Shown piece by piece: positions 1-13,085 of a stretch of DNA of 31,658 bases. Numbering within the stretch: the first letter of the stretch is position 1; every line of letters begins with the position of its first letter. The notes under the pieces were generated by a model. The model saw only the letters and a list, made by a program, of their open reading frames with translations, did no database searches and was not told the DNA's origin. Source of the stretch: Azolla pinnata (Eukaryota; Streptophyta; Polypodiopsida; Salviniales; Salviniaceae); assembly GCA_037176905.1 (NCBI GenBank), contig JBBBWG010003303.1:1-31658 (forward strand). The letters are read 5' to 3'. The position numbers and the translations under genes were made by a program.

Positions 1-4
1 GGCG

Positions 5-145
5 TTGAACCGGAATGGTTCAATACTGAGACCAGCTCAGTATTTATACTGCTTCAGGCCTCATGCATGCTCGCCACATGGCTTGCATGCATGAAGGCCA
101 CGTAGTGGCTCAGATGACTTGCGATGTCAACAGACGTCGCAAGTC
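5..145. repeat. Cluster of five consecutive short hairpins
   Basis: Five inverted repeats follow one another. TTGAACC at 5-11 pairs with GGTTCAA at 17-23. ATACTGAG at 23-30 pairs with CTCAGTAT at 36-43. A GGCCTCATGCATGC arm at 57-70 pairs with 85-99 with one bulged base. GCCAC at 97-101 pairs with GTGGC at 105-109 over a 3-base loop. GACTTGCGATGTC at 116-128 pairs with 133-145 over a 4-base loop with one mismatch. The density is far above chance, but no ORF, terminal repeat or target-site duplication identifies an element. It could be the end of a transposon (LTR or Helitron tail) running off the window; that is inference. Confidence 0.6.
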
Positions 146-289
146 GTTTTTAACGTCAATATGCTAAAGCTTAGAGATATTGTCAAATATTGGAATATCA
201 TAATTATTTATTGAAGTAAGATATTGTGATGGATAAACTTTGGGATTATGTAGCTATAGGTCATAGGTTCAAGTACCTTCATAGCCCTT

Positions 290-1130
290 TTGTGCTGGTA
301 CTCATGATAGACTTCTTGGCAAATCTTCCATTTTCATTTACAAATAAATTTAGAAATTCTAATCATTTCGTGTTGTTGTCCTTTGAGGATTTATGTAAGC
401 AAAAGAAAAGTAGTAGAAAAACTTGGGCAAAAATCGCCCACAAACTTTTTTTCTTTCCAAAAAAACAAATTCTTTTCACTGAGTATCAAAACCATATGGA
501 TTTAGTTCAATTTCAATTCTTAAACCTCATACTCTAGTATTCCACAACATCTTGCAATAATATTTGACCAAAATCTTTTATTTCATTTATAAAAATGTTA
601 GGACTTCTTGACAAATCTTCCATTTCGTTTTCTTTAGGCATTCTAATCATTTCATGTTATTGTCCTTTGAGGGTTTCAATGCTCCAAGATAAATCTTATC
701 CTTTTCAAGGATTGTAAGCAAAAGAAAAGCAATAAAAAAAACTTGGGGAAAAAATCTCACACCAACTTTTTTCTTTTAAAAAATGATAAAATATTTACAT
801 TACATATCAAAATCGTAAATTTGGTTCAAACTCAAACTTTGGTATTTCGACAACGATATAGAGCATCTATTTGGCTGCTTTCTTTGTGGAAGCTAAAATA
901 GAATGCCCTGATACAATGAAAATATCATTATTATCCTATAAAGATCCTTACAAGGGAACATATTTCCTTTCCTTTCCTACGTGGATGTTTTCAGGTGTCT
1001 ATTTCATTCAATATCGTGCAAGAATGTCTGACCAAAATCTTTTATTCCACTTACAAAAAGTTTTAGGGCTTTTTGACAAATCTTCCATTTTATTTACAAA
1101 CAACTTCTAATAATTTAATGTTGTTCCATG
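290..1130. repeat. Degenerate AT-rich tandem triplication
   Basis: A phrase close to GACTTCTTGACAAATCTTCC recurs at about 310, 602 and 1067. Its surroundings are also shared: TCTTTTATTYCAYTTAYAAAAA before copies two and three, and AATCATTTCRTGTTRTTGTCC followed by GTAAGCAAAAGAAAAG in copies one and two. The copies are heavily diverged and carry indels, so this is an old duplication of a roughly 300-450-bp unit. The short ORFs inside are not conserved between copies. The flanks (146-289) show nothing else. Confidence 0.6.
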
Positions 1131-2059
1131 TAACAAGAGGTGGAAATAATTATCGTGGTGCTTGAAATTTCTATTTTGGATAGTCATGTTTTGTGCTATA
1201 AAAAAATCAATTCTTTCACAAACGATGAAAATATTATTCTTCTTTGTGTTGTAATCGAAGAATCTCCGTTGATCAAGGCATACTAGCCTTTTAGTGTTAA
1301 TACAATTTCTTTTCAAGTTCTAGTTATTAACTCCTTTGATGGAGTATTACAGATATAAAAAATTCCATTACATCTAGCTTAACCCTCTAAAAGCACAAAA
1401 CTTAACCTTCTAAAATCACAAGTTTAACCCTCTCCATGCCGTGCTACGCCACCAGCTCTCGCAACTTCTTGTCCTCAAGTAATCATGCGTTACGGCCACG
1501 CAACAACTATTGTGATTATGGTTACGATTTCGATTAAGATGGTCATAATCTCCATCGTCCTGATTAGTGACTAGCTTAGTAATGGTGGTTATTATCGTTG
1601 TTATCATGAATGTTGGTGCTCCTAGTGTGATTATCCTCGTCTTAATTGGAATCGTAACCGTAATTAGAATAGTTGTCATAACACGTGACCACTAATAGAT
1701 GTTAGAGGACAATAAGTTGCTCAATGGTAGAGAAGAGTAGGCGTTAATTGGTAATTTCTGATATTTATAGGCGGTTAAATGTAATTTAAAAATTTGGTAG
1801 GCCTTTTCTTGGTAATTCTCCCATAAATAAAAGATGTTTTAGAATACTTTAATGTATTGCACACGTAATTAACGTATTGGAATTGCCATTTTTCAAGCCA
1901 AGAATTTATAAAACAAGGACAATATGTTTTAATGGGGCTGTTATTTTTGTCTTGAATGTGAATATTAGTCATTTGATCAACTTAGATTTAAAATTTTATA
2001 AATTTACTAACGCCAAGAAAATGGAATACTAAAAATCGTAGTTTTATGAAAATTTGTGT
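1131..2059. other. AT-rich intergenic stretch, no gene seen
   Basis: I see no coding exon, RNA gene or element here. A short stretch around 1375-1440 repeats the phrase TTAACCCTCTAAAA-like three times. The 1500-1680 segment is rich in GATTATGGTTACGATT-like simple sequence. The short ORFs on either strand are low complexity and unsupported. Confidence 0.6.
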
Positions 2060-3090
2060 AAATATTTAACCCCTATTCAATGTATTTAACTCGTATTTGA
2101 GGTTTTAAACCCGTATGTGATGTATTTAACTTGTATTCGATGTATGAGTCCCGTATTTGACGTTTTTAACCCTTAATTGATTTAGTATTTAACCCATATT
2201 GGATGTATTTAACCTGTAATCGATGTCTTTAACTTGTATTTTAATGTATTTAGCCCATGTTTGATGTATTTAATCCATATTCGCTGTATGCGATCGATAT
2301 TTAACGTATTTAACCCTTATTTCCTATATTCGATGTATTTTAACCCATATTGGATGCATTTAACCCGTATTCGATGTCTTTAACTTGTATATTAATGTAT
2401 TTAGCCCATGTTTAATGTATTTAACCCGTATTCGCTGTATGCGACCTATAGTTAACGTATTTAGCCAGTATTTCATGTATTGGACATATTTTAACTCATA
2501 TTGGATGCATTTAACCCGTATTTCATGTCCTTAACCATTATTTTAATGTATTTAGCCCATGTTTGACATATTTAACCAATATGCGATGTATGTGACCCGT
2601 ATTTAACGTATTTAACCTCTATTGCCTGTATTTGATGTATTAAAACCCGTATTCGATGCATTTAACTTGTATTCGATGTTTGTAACCCGTATTTTAATGT
2701 ATTTAGCCCATGTTTGATGTATTTAACCTGTATTCAATGTATGCAACCCGTATTTAACGTATTTAACCCGTATTGTTTGTATTCGACGTATTTTAACCCA
2801 TATTGGATACATTTAAGATGTATCCAATGTATTTTACCCGTATTTTCATGTATTTAGCCCATGGTCGACGTATTTAACCCATATCGTTTGTATTCGACAT
2901 ATTTTAATCCATATTGGATGAATTTAACCTGTATTTGATGTCTTTAACCCGTATTTTAATGTATTTAACCCATGTTTGATGTATTTAACCTGTATCTGAT
3001 GCATTAAACCCGTATTTAACGTATTCAACCCGGTAACTGGTACATTGAACCTGTATTTAACGTATTTAACCCATATTTGATGTGCTTAAT
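2060..3090. repeat. Minisatellite with 151-bp higher-order repeat
   Basis: The basic unit is about 20 bp, near GTATTTAACCCGTATTCGAT, with many variants. These subunits are organised into a longer unit. The marker TAGCCCATG occurs at 2251, 2402, 2553, 2704 and 2855, exactly 151 bp apart each time. A second marker, GTATG followed by CGA-like bases, occurs at 2286, 2437, 2588 and 2739, again 151 bp apart. A final partial copy follows from about 2966 (111 bp on). The constant spacing despite base changes shows unit-level amplification. No ORF runs through the array. Confidence 0.9.
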
Positions 3091-3297
3091 CCATACATAA
3101 ACATAGTTAACAACTCACTATTAAAATATAATAATTATTATTTTGTCCAAGAGCGCTTTCACACGTGTGGCGCGCTTTGTCCGGACAGGCGTGTGAACAC
3201 GAGCCGCTGGGGAAATGGAAGGCGGCAGATCGGGCGGCGGTGGGCGCTTCTCCGCCGGGATCGGACGGCGGAGGGCGGCTCGCTACGAGGGCCGTCC

Positions 3298-3690
3298 GAT
3301 ATGACGGCGAGCAAGGGGCTCCGTCCGATATGACGGCGAACAACGGGCTCCGTCAGATACGACGGCGAGCAAGGTGCTCCGTCCGATATGACGGTGAACA
3401 AGGAACTCCGTCCGATATGACGGCGAACAAGGAGCTCCGTCCGATATGATGGCGAACAAGGAGCTCCGTCCGATATGACGGCGAACAAGGGCTCCGTCCG
3501 ATATGACGGCGAACAAGGAGCTCCGTCCGATATGACGGCGAACAAGGGCTCCGTCCGATATGACGGCGAGCAAGGGGCTCCGTCCGATATGACGGCGAGC
3601 GAGGGTTCCGTCCGATATGACGGCGAGCAAGGGGCTCCGTCCGATATGACGGCGAGCAAGGGGCTCCGTCCGATATGACGGCGACGGACT
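3298..3690. repeat. 14-unit 28-29-bp GC-rich minisatellite
   Basis: The core GATATGACGG (one copy GATACGACGG, one GATATGATGG) starts at 3298, 3327, 3356, 3385, 3414, 3443, 3472, 3500, 3529, 3557, 3586, 3614, 3643 and 3672. Spacing is 29 bp with occasional 28. The linker is CGARCAAGGRGCTCCGTCC-like. The units are nearly identical and CpG-rich, unlike the AT-rich array just upstream. Long open frames on both strands are by-products of the repeat. The array lies 0.75 kb upstream of the beta-tubulin start, so it could affect that promoter, but that is untested inference. Confidence 0.93.
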
Positions 3691-3761
3691 GTGTACAAAA
3701 CAAAGGGAGCTGCGAGAGCTTCCATGGCGCTCGTCTTCTTCCCGGTCGCAGTCCTCAGGAA

Positions 3762-4106
3762 AAACCCTAGAAAGAACAGAAGGGAGCGCCCCCTGCAGCA
3801 GAAACCCTAGCCGCGAGAACAGAAGGGAAAGGTTTTCTTGCAGCAGCAGCAGCAGCAGCAGAAACACTAGCGAGAACAGAAGGGAAAGGCCCTTGCAGCA
3901 GCACAAACCCCAGCGAGAACAGAAGTGGAGGGGAAAGGCCCTTGCAGCAGCAGAAGCCCTAGCGAGAACGGAAGGGAAAGGCCCTTGCAGCAGCACAAAC
4001 CCTAGCGAGAACAGAAGTGAAGGGAAAGATCCTTGAAGCAGCGGCAGAAACCCTAGCGAGAACAGAAGTGAAGGGAGAAGGCCCTTGCAAGCAGAAGAAA
4101 CCCTAG
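3762..4106 (+). repeat. Telo-box-bearing tandem repeat in tubulin 5' flank
   Basis: A unit of roughly 40-50 bp combining AAACCCTAG, CGAGAACAGAAG and GGGAAAGGCCCTTGCAGCAGC recurs about eight times. Exact AAACCCTAG copies are at 3762, 3802, 3997, 4048 and 4098; variants are near 3862, 3904 and 3954. AAACCCTA is the plant telo-box, known from promoters of ribosomal-protein and other growth genes and as a binding site for TRB-type Myb proteins. A CAG run expands inside the array at 3840-3861. It probably belongs to the promoter or 5' UTR of the beta-tubulin gene; its start site cannot be fixed from sequence. Confidence 0.75.
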
Positions 4107-4435
4107 CTCTCAGAGAAGCTTCGGGAGAGCTTAACGGTATCAAAGTTCCCTTCTTCTTCCATCTCCCCCTCCTCCGATCTCCATTTCGCTGCTTGTCTTG
4201 GAGCTCGAAACGGTCGAAATCTCGCGTGTCTCACGAGAAGGGAGGAAGGAGGCCTCCATAGTTTGGTTTCCTTCGGAGGTGGGGAAGTCTTAGGGCCGAT
4301 CAATCGATTTAGTACCGTCGTTTGCTAGTTGATCGATAGATCAGCTAGATAAGACTCTACTTATCTGCAAAGAACCGATCTAATCATAAGGCTCTAAGCG
4401 ATCGATCCCTGCAAACGGACTAATCATCTGCAAAG
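4107..4435 (+). promoter_or_regulatory. Proximal promoter / 5' leader of beta-tubulin
   Basis: This stretch between the telo-box array and the ATG holds no other gene. The last 100 bp are rich in GATC and GATCGAT motifs and carry two copies of an ATCTGCAAAG phrase, the second directly in front of the ATG (ATCATCTGCAAAGATG). No clear TATA box is visible. I take it as core promoter plus 5' UTR by position only. Confidence 0.45.
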
Positions 4436-8360
<3,925 letters not shown>

Positions 8361-8956
8361 GGAAGACACTGTGATTGAAGGTATAGTTCTAATCTAGTGA
8401 TGAGGATTATGAAGGCATAGAGAAAAGATGTTATAGAAGCCGGCCCAGTATACTGTTGCATTGAGAATTTTGCTGCTACCAGCAGGAGCATTACTCCACC
8501 GTTATATTTAGATGTTTATATGAGAGTACCATTATTATTGAGTTCAATATCATCAATATCAAAATGCTTGTGGATGTGCCAAAATCTGTTTTTGTTGTAT
8601 AACTGGATCCCTCTTCTCTATGCTGGCATGTTCTGATAGTTGTAATTTGTTTTGATTTATTTCGTTGACCTTAAAGAATGAGTAGTATAATTGAAATTTT
8701 GCTGATAGTATGAGAAGCAGCTCAGTTATTCGTCTAACATTCCTTCCATTCATTCAGTCATCACAATCTCTTTACAATTAGTTGAGTCGATGCAGCCAGA
8801 ACATCAGTGCTGACGAGAGGTAAAAACAGGTTCGTTTAACTAAACCTTCTCAATCTGGTGTGTAGTTAGTCAGTCAGTCAGTCGAAAGGTTTGGGAAAAT
8901 CAGAGCCTCTTCGAAGCCAAACTTGAAACAAAACTGTTTGAATGGAAGGTGCAAAA
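8361..8956. other. Tubulin 3' UTR and convergent intergenic gap
   Basis: This lies between the tubulin stop and the stop of the minus-strand PAR1-like gene, so both 3' ends must be here. Several A/T-rich segments could act as plant polyadenylation signals, but none is decisive. A CAGT run occurs at about 8867-8882. No further gene is seen. Confidence 0.5.
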
Positions 8957-11514
8957 TTAATATCCATTCTCGGGTATCATAGTGTAGAAGGTGGGACGAG
9001 AGGCACCATTGTTATAGCTGTAACTGAAGGTGTCTCCGTTTAGATTTGAAGGAGAAGGGGCCTGTGGTGGTGTAGATGGGGCTGTAACGCTGTAGCCATC
9101 ATAAGAAGCATCCAGAGGAGGTGAAGGTGGAGATGGGTATGGGGAATTGAGAGGAGAAGAAGGGTACGGAGGAGATGAATATGTATAGGAAGAGTAGACA
9201 GGATTATTAGAAGGGGATGGAGCAGGAGGAGATGGATATGGGGAATTGAGAGGAGAAGGGTATGGAGGAGGTGAATATGTATATGAAGAGTAGACAGGAT
9301 CATTTGGAGGGGATGGAGCAGGAGCAGGAGATGGATATGGGTATGAATAGATTGGAAGCAGAGGAGGGTTTGAAGAAGGCGAAGGAGAAGGTGGAGATGA
9401 AGATGGAGAAGGAGAACTGATGGGTCCATTGGGAGGATTGAGGTAATAGTCGTAGTTACCAGATATGGAGGAAGAAGGTGATGGAGATGGAGCAGCTGCT
9501 GGAGAGGAGGCAGGGGAGAGATAATCAGGGTAGTAGAAGCCGTTGTCATTTGGTGCTGTCGGTTGCGGGGCACCATAGCCATAGCCAGTGCCATAGCCAC
9601 CAGGGAAGAAGGATGATGATGGTGGGGAAGTAGCAGCAGCATCAGCTGTGATGAGGGCTCTGCGGGGGCCTCTCCTCACATTGTCCTTCTTCTTCAATTC
9701 ATCACAGAGGCTCGGTAAGTACAGACCTGCAATTTAGGGTTAGGGTTAGGGTTAGGGTTAGGGTTAGGTTGTCCTGGAAAGAATACAGACTAGGGTTTCT
9801 AATGTTGTGGTGGATCTTACCCTCTTCTGCAGCCAGATTTGTGTAGAGATCATCGATGTTGGGGCACATGGATCTGCAGGAGGAGAAGCAGAGCTTTCGA
9901 GTGAAGCCAGGCTCAAGGAGGGCATCGGTGGAGAGGCCGACAGTGATCCTCGGCAGCCCACAAGCATCGAGGCACTCGTCTGTCTCGATCCATTCTGCTC
10001 GGGCTGATGCCATGATCGTGGAAGTCTGCACCCCAAACAGAAGAAAATCTTCATGTAAGTTTTTCAGGGTTTTCCATTTCAGGGTTTTCCATTCCAGGGT
10101 TGCATTAGGGTTTTCTTTCCCCCGCCGTTGGGCATGGTGTAATGAAATCAGGACATGGAAGCTCAGGGTTTTTCCGGTTATTAGGGTTTCTTTTGGGTTT
10201 TCTTTCCCCTCTGATGGGCTTGATGGAAAGAATCAGGTCATGCGAGTTCAGGGTTTTTCCGGCTTTAGGGTTTCCTTTCCCCTCTGTTGGGGCATGGTGG
10301 AAAGAAATCAGGACCTGGCACTTGTACAGGCTTTCTTTCTCATCCTCCTTGGGTGCTCCCTGGAGGTTGTTGGGCTTCTTCTCCAGCACGCATCGAACTC
10401 CAGCTGAAGACACCGCGAATGCGCAGTCCTCGGCATGTAGGTCCTCGCACTCCACATTATTATTGCGATTGTTACTGTTGTGATCACGACGATTCCCTGG
10501 CGATGTTCGTGCCGTTTTGGTTTTAGCTTCGATTTCATTGTGATTTAAGGCATAGCAAACTTTGCTCAGTTATCTGTCTTTAATCAACATGGATTTAAGC
10601 ATAGGCAGACTTGGTTAAAATTTGCTCTACTTGGAAGCCAAGCGATGCTTAATCCAAGTAGAGCAAAGTTTAACCAAGTCTGGCTATACTTAATCCTTGT
10701 TGACCAAGTATGCATCTATGCACATGCATACATGCGTGCATAGGTGCATGACCCATTTACCTGCCTATGCGGATGGAGATGTCAACGAGCATGCATATTT
10801 CATCAACACATTTTTGAGGTGCTTAATTAGGAACTTAAATCACCGTCAACTTCTTACTAATATAGATTTAAACAAGCAAACAAACCGAACCCGAGTATAG
10901 GCTTTTAAAGTCCATTGATCACCATTAATCCTTACTAATAGCTTTAAATAAGCAAACAAACCGAACCTGAATATAGGCTTTTGAAGTCCGTTGATAACTA
11001 CAGACAAAGCCCAATCTTACTACTACACACATATGATCATGCATGCTTCCTCTCTTTCTTGATTGATTGATTGAATTTAGGCTTTCAAGTCCATTGATAA
11101 CTACAGCCAAAGTCCAATCTTACTAATGCACATATGATCATGCATGCTTCCTTTCTTTCTTGATTGATCGATTGATCTTTTTCATGATCATGGTTTTCAT
11201 TTACTAGTCGTAATTAGTGAGAACCTACCTAGCCTTGATTACAAATCATGGTTCAAAGGAATGAGCGCCTGCATTCAAAGGAATTGCTATTCAACCGTTT
11301 CTTCTTCCTCTTTTAATTGTGAATCAAAAGAGGAAGATGAAACGGTTGAATAGCAACTGTGATTCACAGGAATTGAAGAACATTTTTTTGTGATTAATGA
11401 ATAGAAGAAACACATTTTTTTGGCACCTGAAGAATCTGACCAGGCTTGGCCTAGGAGCAAGGCATTAATCAATAGAACCGAATTGAATACAAGAGGAGCC
11501 CAAAATTTCTGCAT
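8957..11514 (-). CDS. PAR1-domain secreted protein with extensin-like proline-rich tail
   Basis: Four exons read 11514-11427, 10496-10315, 10025-9821 and 9726-8957, giving 414 aa with consistent phases and GT/AG borders. Exon 1 encodes a signal peptide (MQKFWAPLVFNSVLLINALL, likely cleaved near residues 24-26). Residues about 44-170 match the plant PAR1 (photoassimilate-responsive protein 1) family: VECEDLHAEDCAF, SSAGVRCVLE, YKCQTS, ETDECLDACG, TDALLEPGF, CPNIDDLYTNLAAEEG and LPSLCDEL, with the expected cysteines. PAR1 function is poorly known. From about residue 178 to the end the protein is rich in Pro, Ser and Tyr (YSSYTYSPPPYPS, SPSPSSSPP), like extensin or arabinogalactan proteins, far longer than the short tail I know in this family. 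The asparagine-rich linker NRRDHNSNNRNNN at residues 31-43 depends on the exon 2 acceptor chosen and is the weakest part of the model. Confidence 0.85.
9131..9328 (-). repeat. In-frame 99-bp duplication in the proline-rich tail
   Basis: The plus-strand phrase AGATGGRTATGGGGAATTGA starts at 9131 and 9230, so the unit is 99 bp, exactly 33 codons. It encodes two blocks of the form N(D/N)PVYSSYTYS, then PPYPS, LNSPYPSPP. The frame is kept, so the duplication lengthens the wall-type tail without breaking it. Confidence 0.85.
9733..9768. repeat. Short (TTAGGG)n telomere-like run in PAR1-like intron 3
   Basis: Six copies in a row, read on the plus strand, follow the first TTTAGGG-like start. The internal spacing is six bases (TTAGGG), not the seven of the usual plant TTTAGGG. 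It lies inside the 94-bp third intron (9820-9727), close to its 3' splice site. Confidence 0.9.
10112..10320 (-). repeat. Diverged tandem triplication in PAR1-like intron 2 reaching the 5' splice site
   Basis: Three copies carry a TTCTTTCCCC(T/G)CYG block, a GGGC(A/T)TG(A/G)TG block, AATCAGGACATGG-like and CAGGGTTTTTCCGG elements; GGGCATGGTG-like cores lie at about 10127, 10214 and 10287. The rightmost copy contains the real 5' splice site of exon 2 (minus-strand CAG|GTCCTGATTTC at 10315/10314). The leftmost copy keeps the same GTCCTGATTTC sequence near 10152 as a possible decoy donor. Confidence 0.7.
10582..10707. repeat. Long foldback (inverted repeat) in PAR1-like intron 1
   Basis: The left arm, about 10582-10638, and the right arm, about 10647-10707, are reverse complements with few mismatches. 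GACTTGGTT, TTTGCTCTACTTGG and AAGC on the left meet GCTT, CCAAGTAGAGCAAA and AACCAAGTC on the right. Outer AATCAACATGGATT pairs with AATCCTTGTTGACC. The loop is about eight bases. The stem of roughly 55 bp would fit a small MITE or a small-RNA precursor; no target-site duplication was evident. Confidence 0.8.
10874..11170. repeat. Nested tandem duplications in PAR1-like intron 1
   Basis: AAGCAAACAAACCGAACC occurs at 10874 and about 10952 (period about 78). Then a ~102-bp unit starting GAATWTAGGCTTT and running through TTGATAACTACAG, ATATGATCATGCATGCTTCC and TTCTTGATTGAT is present twice, about 10970-11071 and 11072-11168. Copies are about 90 per cent alike by eye. Confidence 0.85.
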
Positions 11515-11619
11515 GTTTTCCCTGTCTTTTATCTCTCCGCTTCTGTGTCTCTGTCTGTTTCTCTGCTTCGTTTTTCTTTAACCCTCCGTCTGTGCTTTCA
11601 TGAAATGCTGTCTCGTCTT

Positions 11620-11629
11620 ATTTATATAC
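11620..11629 (-). promoter_or_regulatory. TATA box for the PAR1-like gene
   Basis: On the minus strand this reads TATATAAATA, about 105 bp upstream of the proposed ATG at 11514. That is the expected distance for a TATA box plus a ~70-base leader. It independently supports the signal-peptide exon as the first exon. Confidence 0.6.
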
Positions 11630-13085
11630 ATGTATATATAATTTTCTTCAATGATTTGATAGAGAAACTTGGAAGCCTTACCGAACTCCAGAATCCAAAG
11701 GGCACCATTTGATCCGGAAATTATGAAACCAATTGAAAATAGAACTGTTCCATTGAGAAACAAACAAAAGCTTATAAATTTGAAGGAAATTTGAGTTAAT
11801 TTTTGAAATCGCCATGTCTCAAATTTAAGCAATGAAGTGGAACCTTGTCTTTTTTTGGAATCTATGACAGATTTAGACAGAAAAAAGGAGATTAAATAGA
11901 GCAGAAATTCAAAAATTAATTTCGATCTGCAGCTAGTACATCTAAGGAAAGATCAAACATGAGAGATGCCCTAGAAACTAGTGAAACATGAGGAGACCGG
12001 TTCAGGATTTCAGGTTTTGGGTTTCAAGTATGTTATATTTGAATGGAAATTAACCTGTGAAAGACATATATATACACATACATACTCAGTGGGGGAGTTC
12101 TGAGAGCTCAAATCCAGCACAACCCCAGAGTTAATCGAGGTTATTGTGTGAATGGGTAGGATTTCAAAAAGCTGTGGAAACATAATTGGCAAACTTCACA
12201 GGGCTATTTGTGCATAATCGTCAGTCTTTACAGGGTTATCGATGCATAATCGACTTTCTTAGTGTAGTTGGTATGATGTGATTAAAAGCGTTGCAAAATC
12301 GAGTATGGTTTTTCATGGGACCGTTGCTGCGGGGTCCCTAATGCAAACAATTCAATTACAGGAAATGAGGTAGAAAAGCCGTAGTCAAATTACATGGATG
12401 AGATTGAATGGAAACCTTGATTATGTCGGGAAAAGATGACCACAATAATAGGATTTTGATCATCAGAGTATTAATCAGCTTACTGCTTCGGTAGACGTCA
12501 GTCAGGTCATGTCTGATGCAGAAGACACTGGAGCAATCAAACATGGAATGTGTTTACAGATCTTGCTAATACTCAACAATTGGTAGAATCCGATTGTAAT
12601 ATTCACCATCTTTAACGAACAGTAGCGTAATCACCTAATCTTCAACTTAAGGGAGGGAGAATGTATAAAAGGCTCCTCCCAACAGGGCAAAACAATGAGA
12701 ACATGAACTATAATGCTCTAAATTAAAGGTGCCGATTTTCAAACAAGTTCTCAAAACACATGAACTTTGAAAGGACGTAACAAGTTCTTCGTCCACTTGA
12801 AATGCATCCTTTTATTAAATCTTGATGATGTCTTTTGCAACACTCGCATGTGCAAATGTATCCAAACATCGTGTCCTATGGTCTGGGGCTTTGAATTGAT
12901 GAACAATTTCATTAGCAAAAAGAACAGGTTATCAGATTATTTTCAATCATTCTGAATCCAACCTTAAATGAGGAATACACAAAGAATGATGCAGAAGCGT
13001 GCAAAATATATTCATGAATGATTTCGCATGGATTACTCTAAAGCGCACATCTATCTACATGCAATCCTGTACACAGGAGTGATGT
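11630..13085. other. Intergenic, PAR1-like promoter and F-box 3' flank
   Basis: No coding exon with recognisable similarity is found. A plus-strand TATAAAAGG at 12665 is not followed by a convincing gene. Two short matching segments (GGGCTATTTGTGCATAATCG and CAGGGTTATCGATGCATAATCG) at about 12200-12251 form a small tandem duplication. Confidence 0.5.

Noticed and set aside
1..145. Hammerhead ribozyme or retrozyme in the hairpin cluster
   Set aside because: The required CTGATGA and GAAA core motifs are not present together.
3298..3690. Possible CRISPR array (regular 28-29-bp periodicity)
   Set aside because: There are no unique spacers; the whole unit is repeated, and the genome is a plant nucleus.
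3159..4143. Long minus-strand open frames (188 and 286 codons) over the 28-29-bp array
   Set aside because: They are translations of the tandem repeat with rotating frame (ARRHIGRS, VISDGAPCSPSYRTE-like periods); no family resemblance or codon pattern of a gene.
9040..9642. 200-codon Leu/His-rich minus-strand ORF
   Set aside because: Out-of-frame shadow of the proline-rich tail of the PAR1-like gene.
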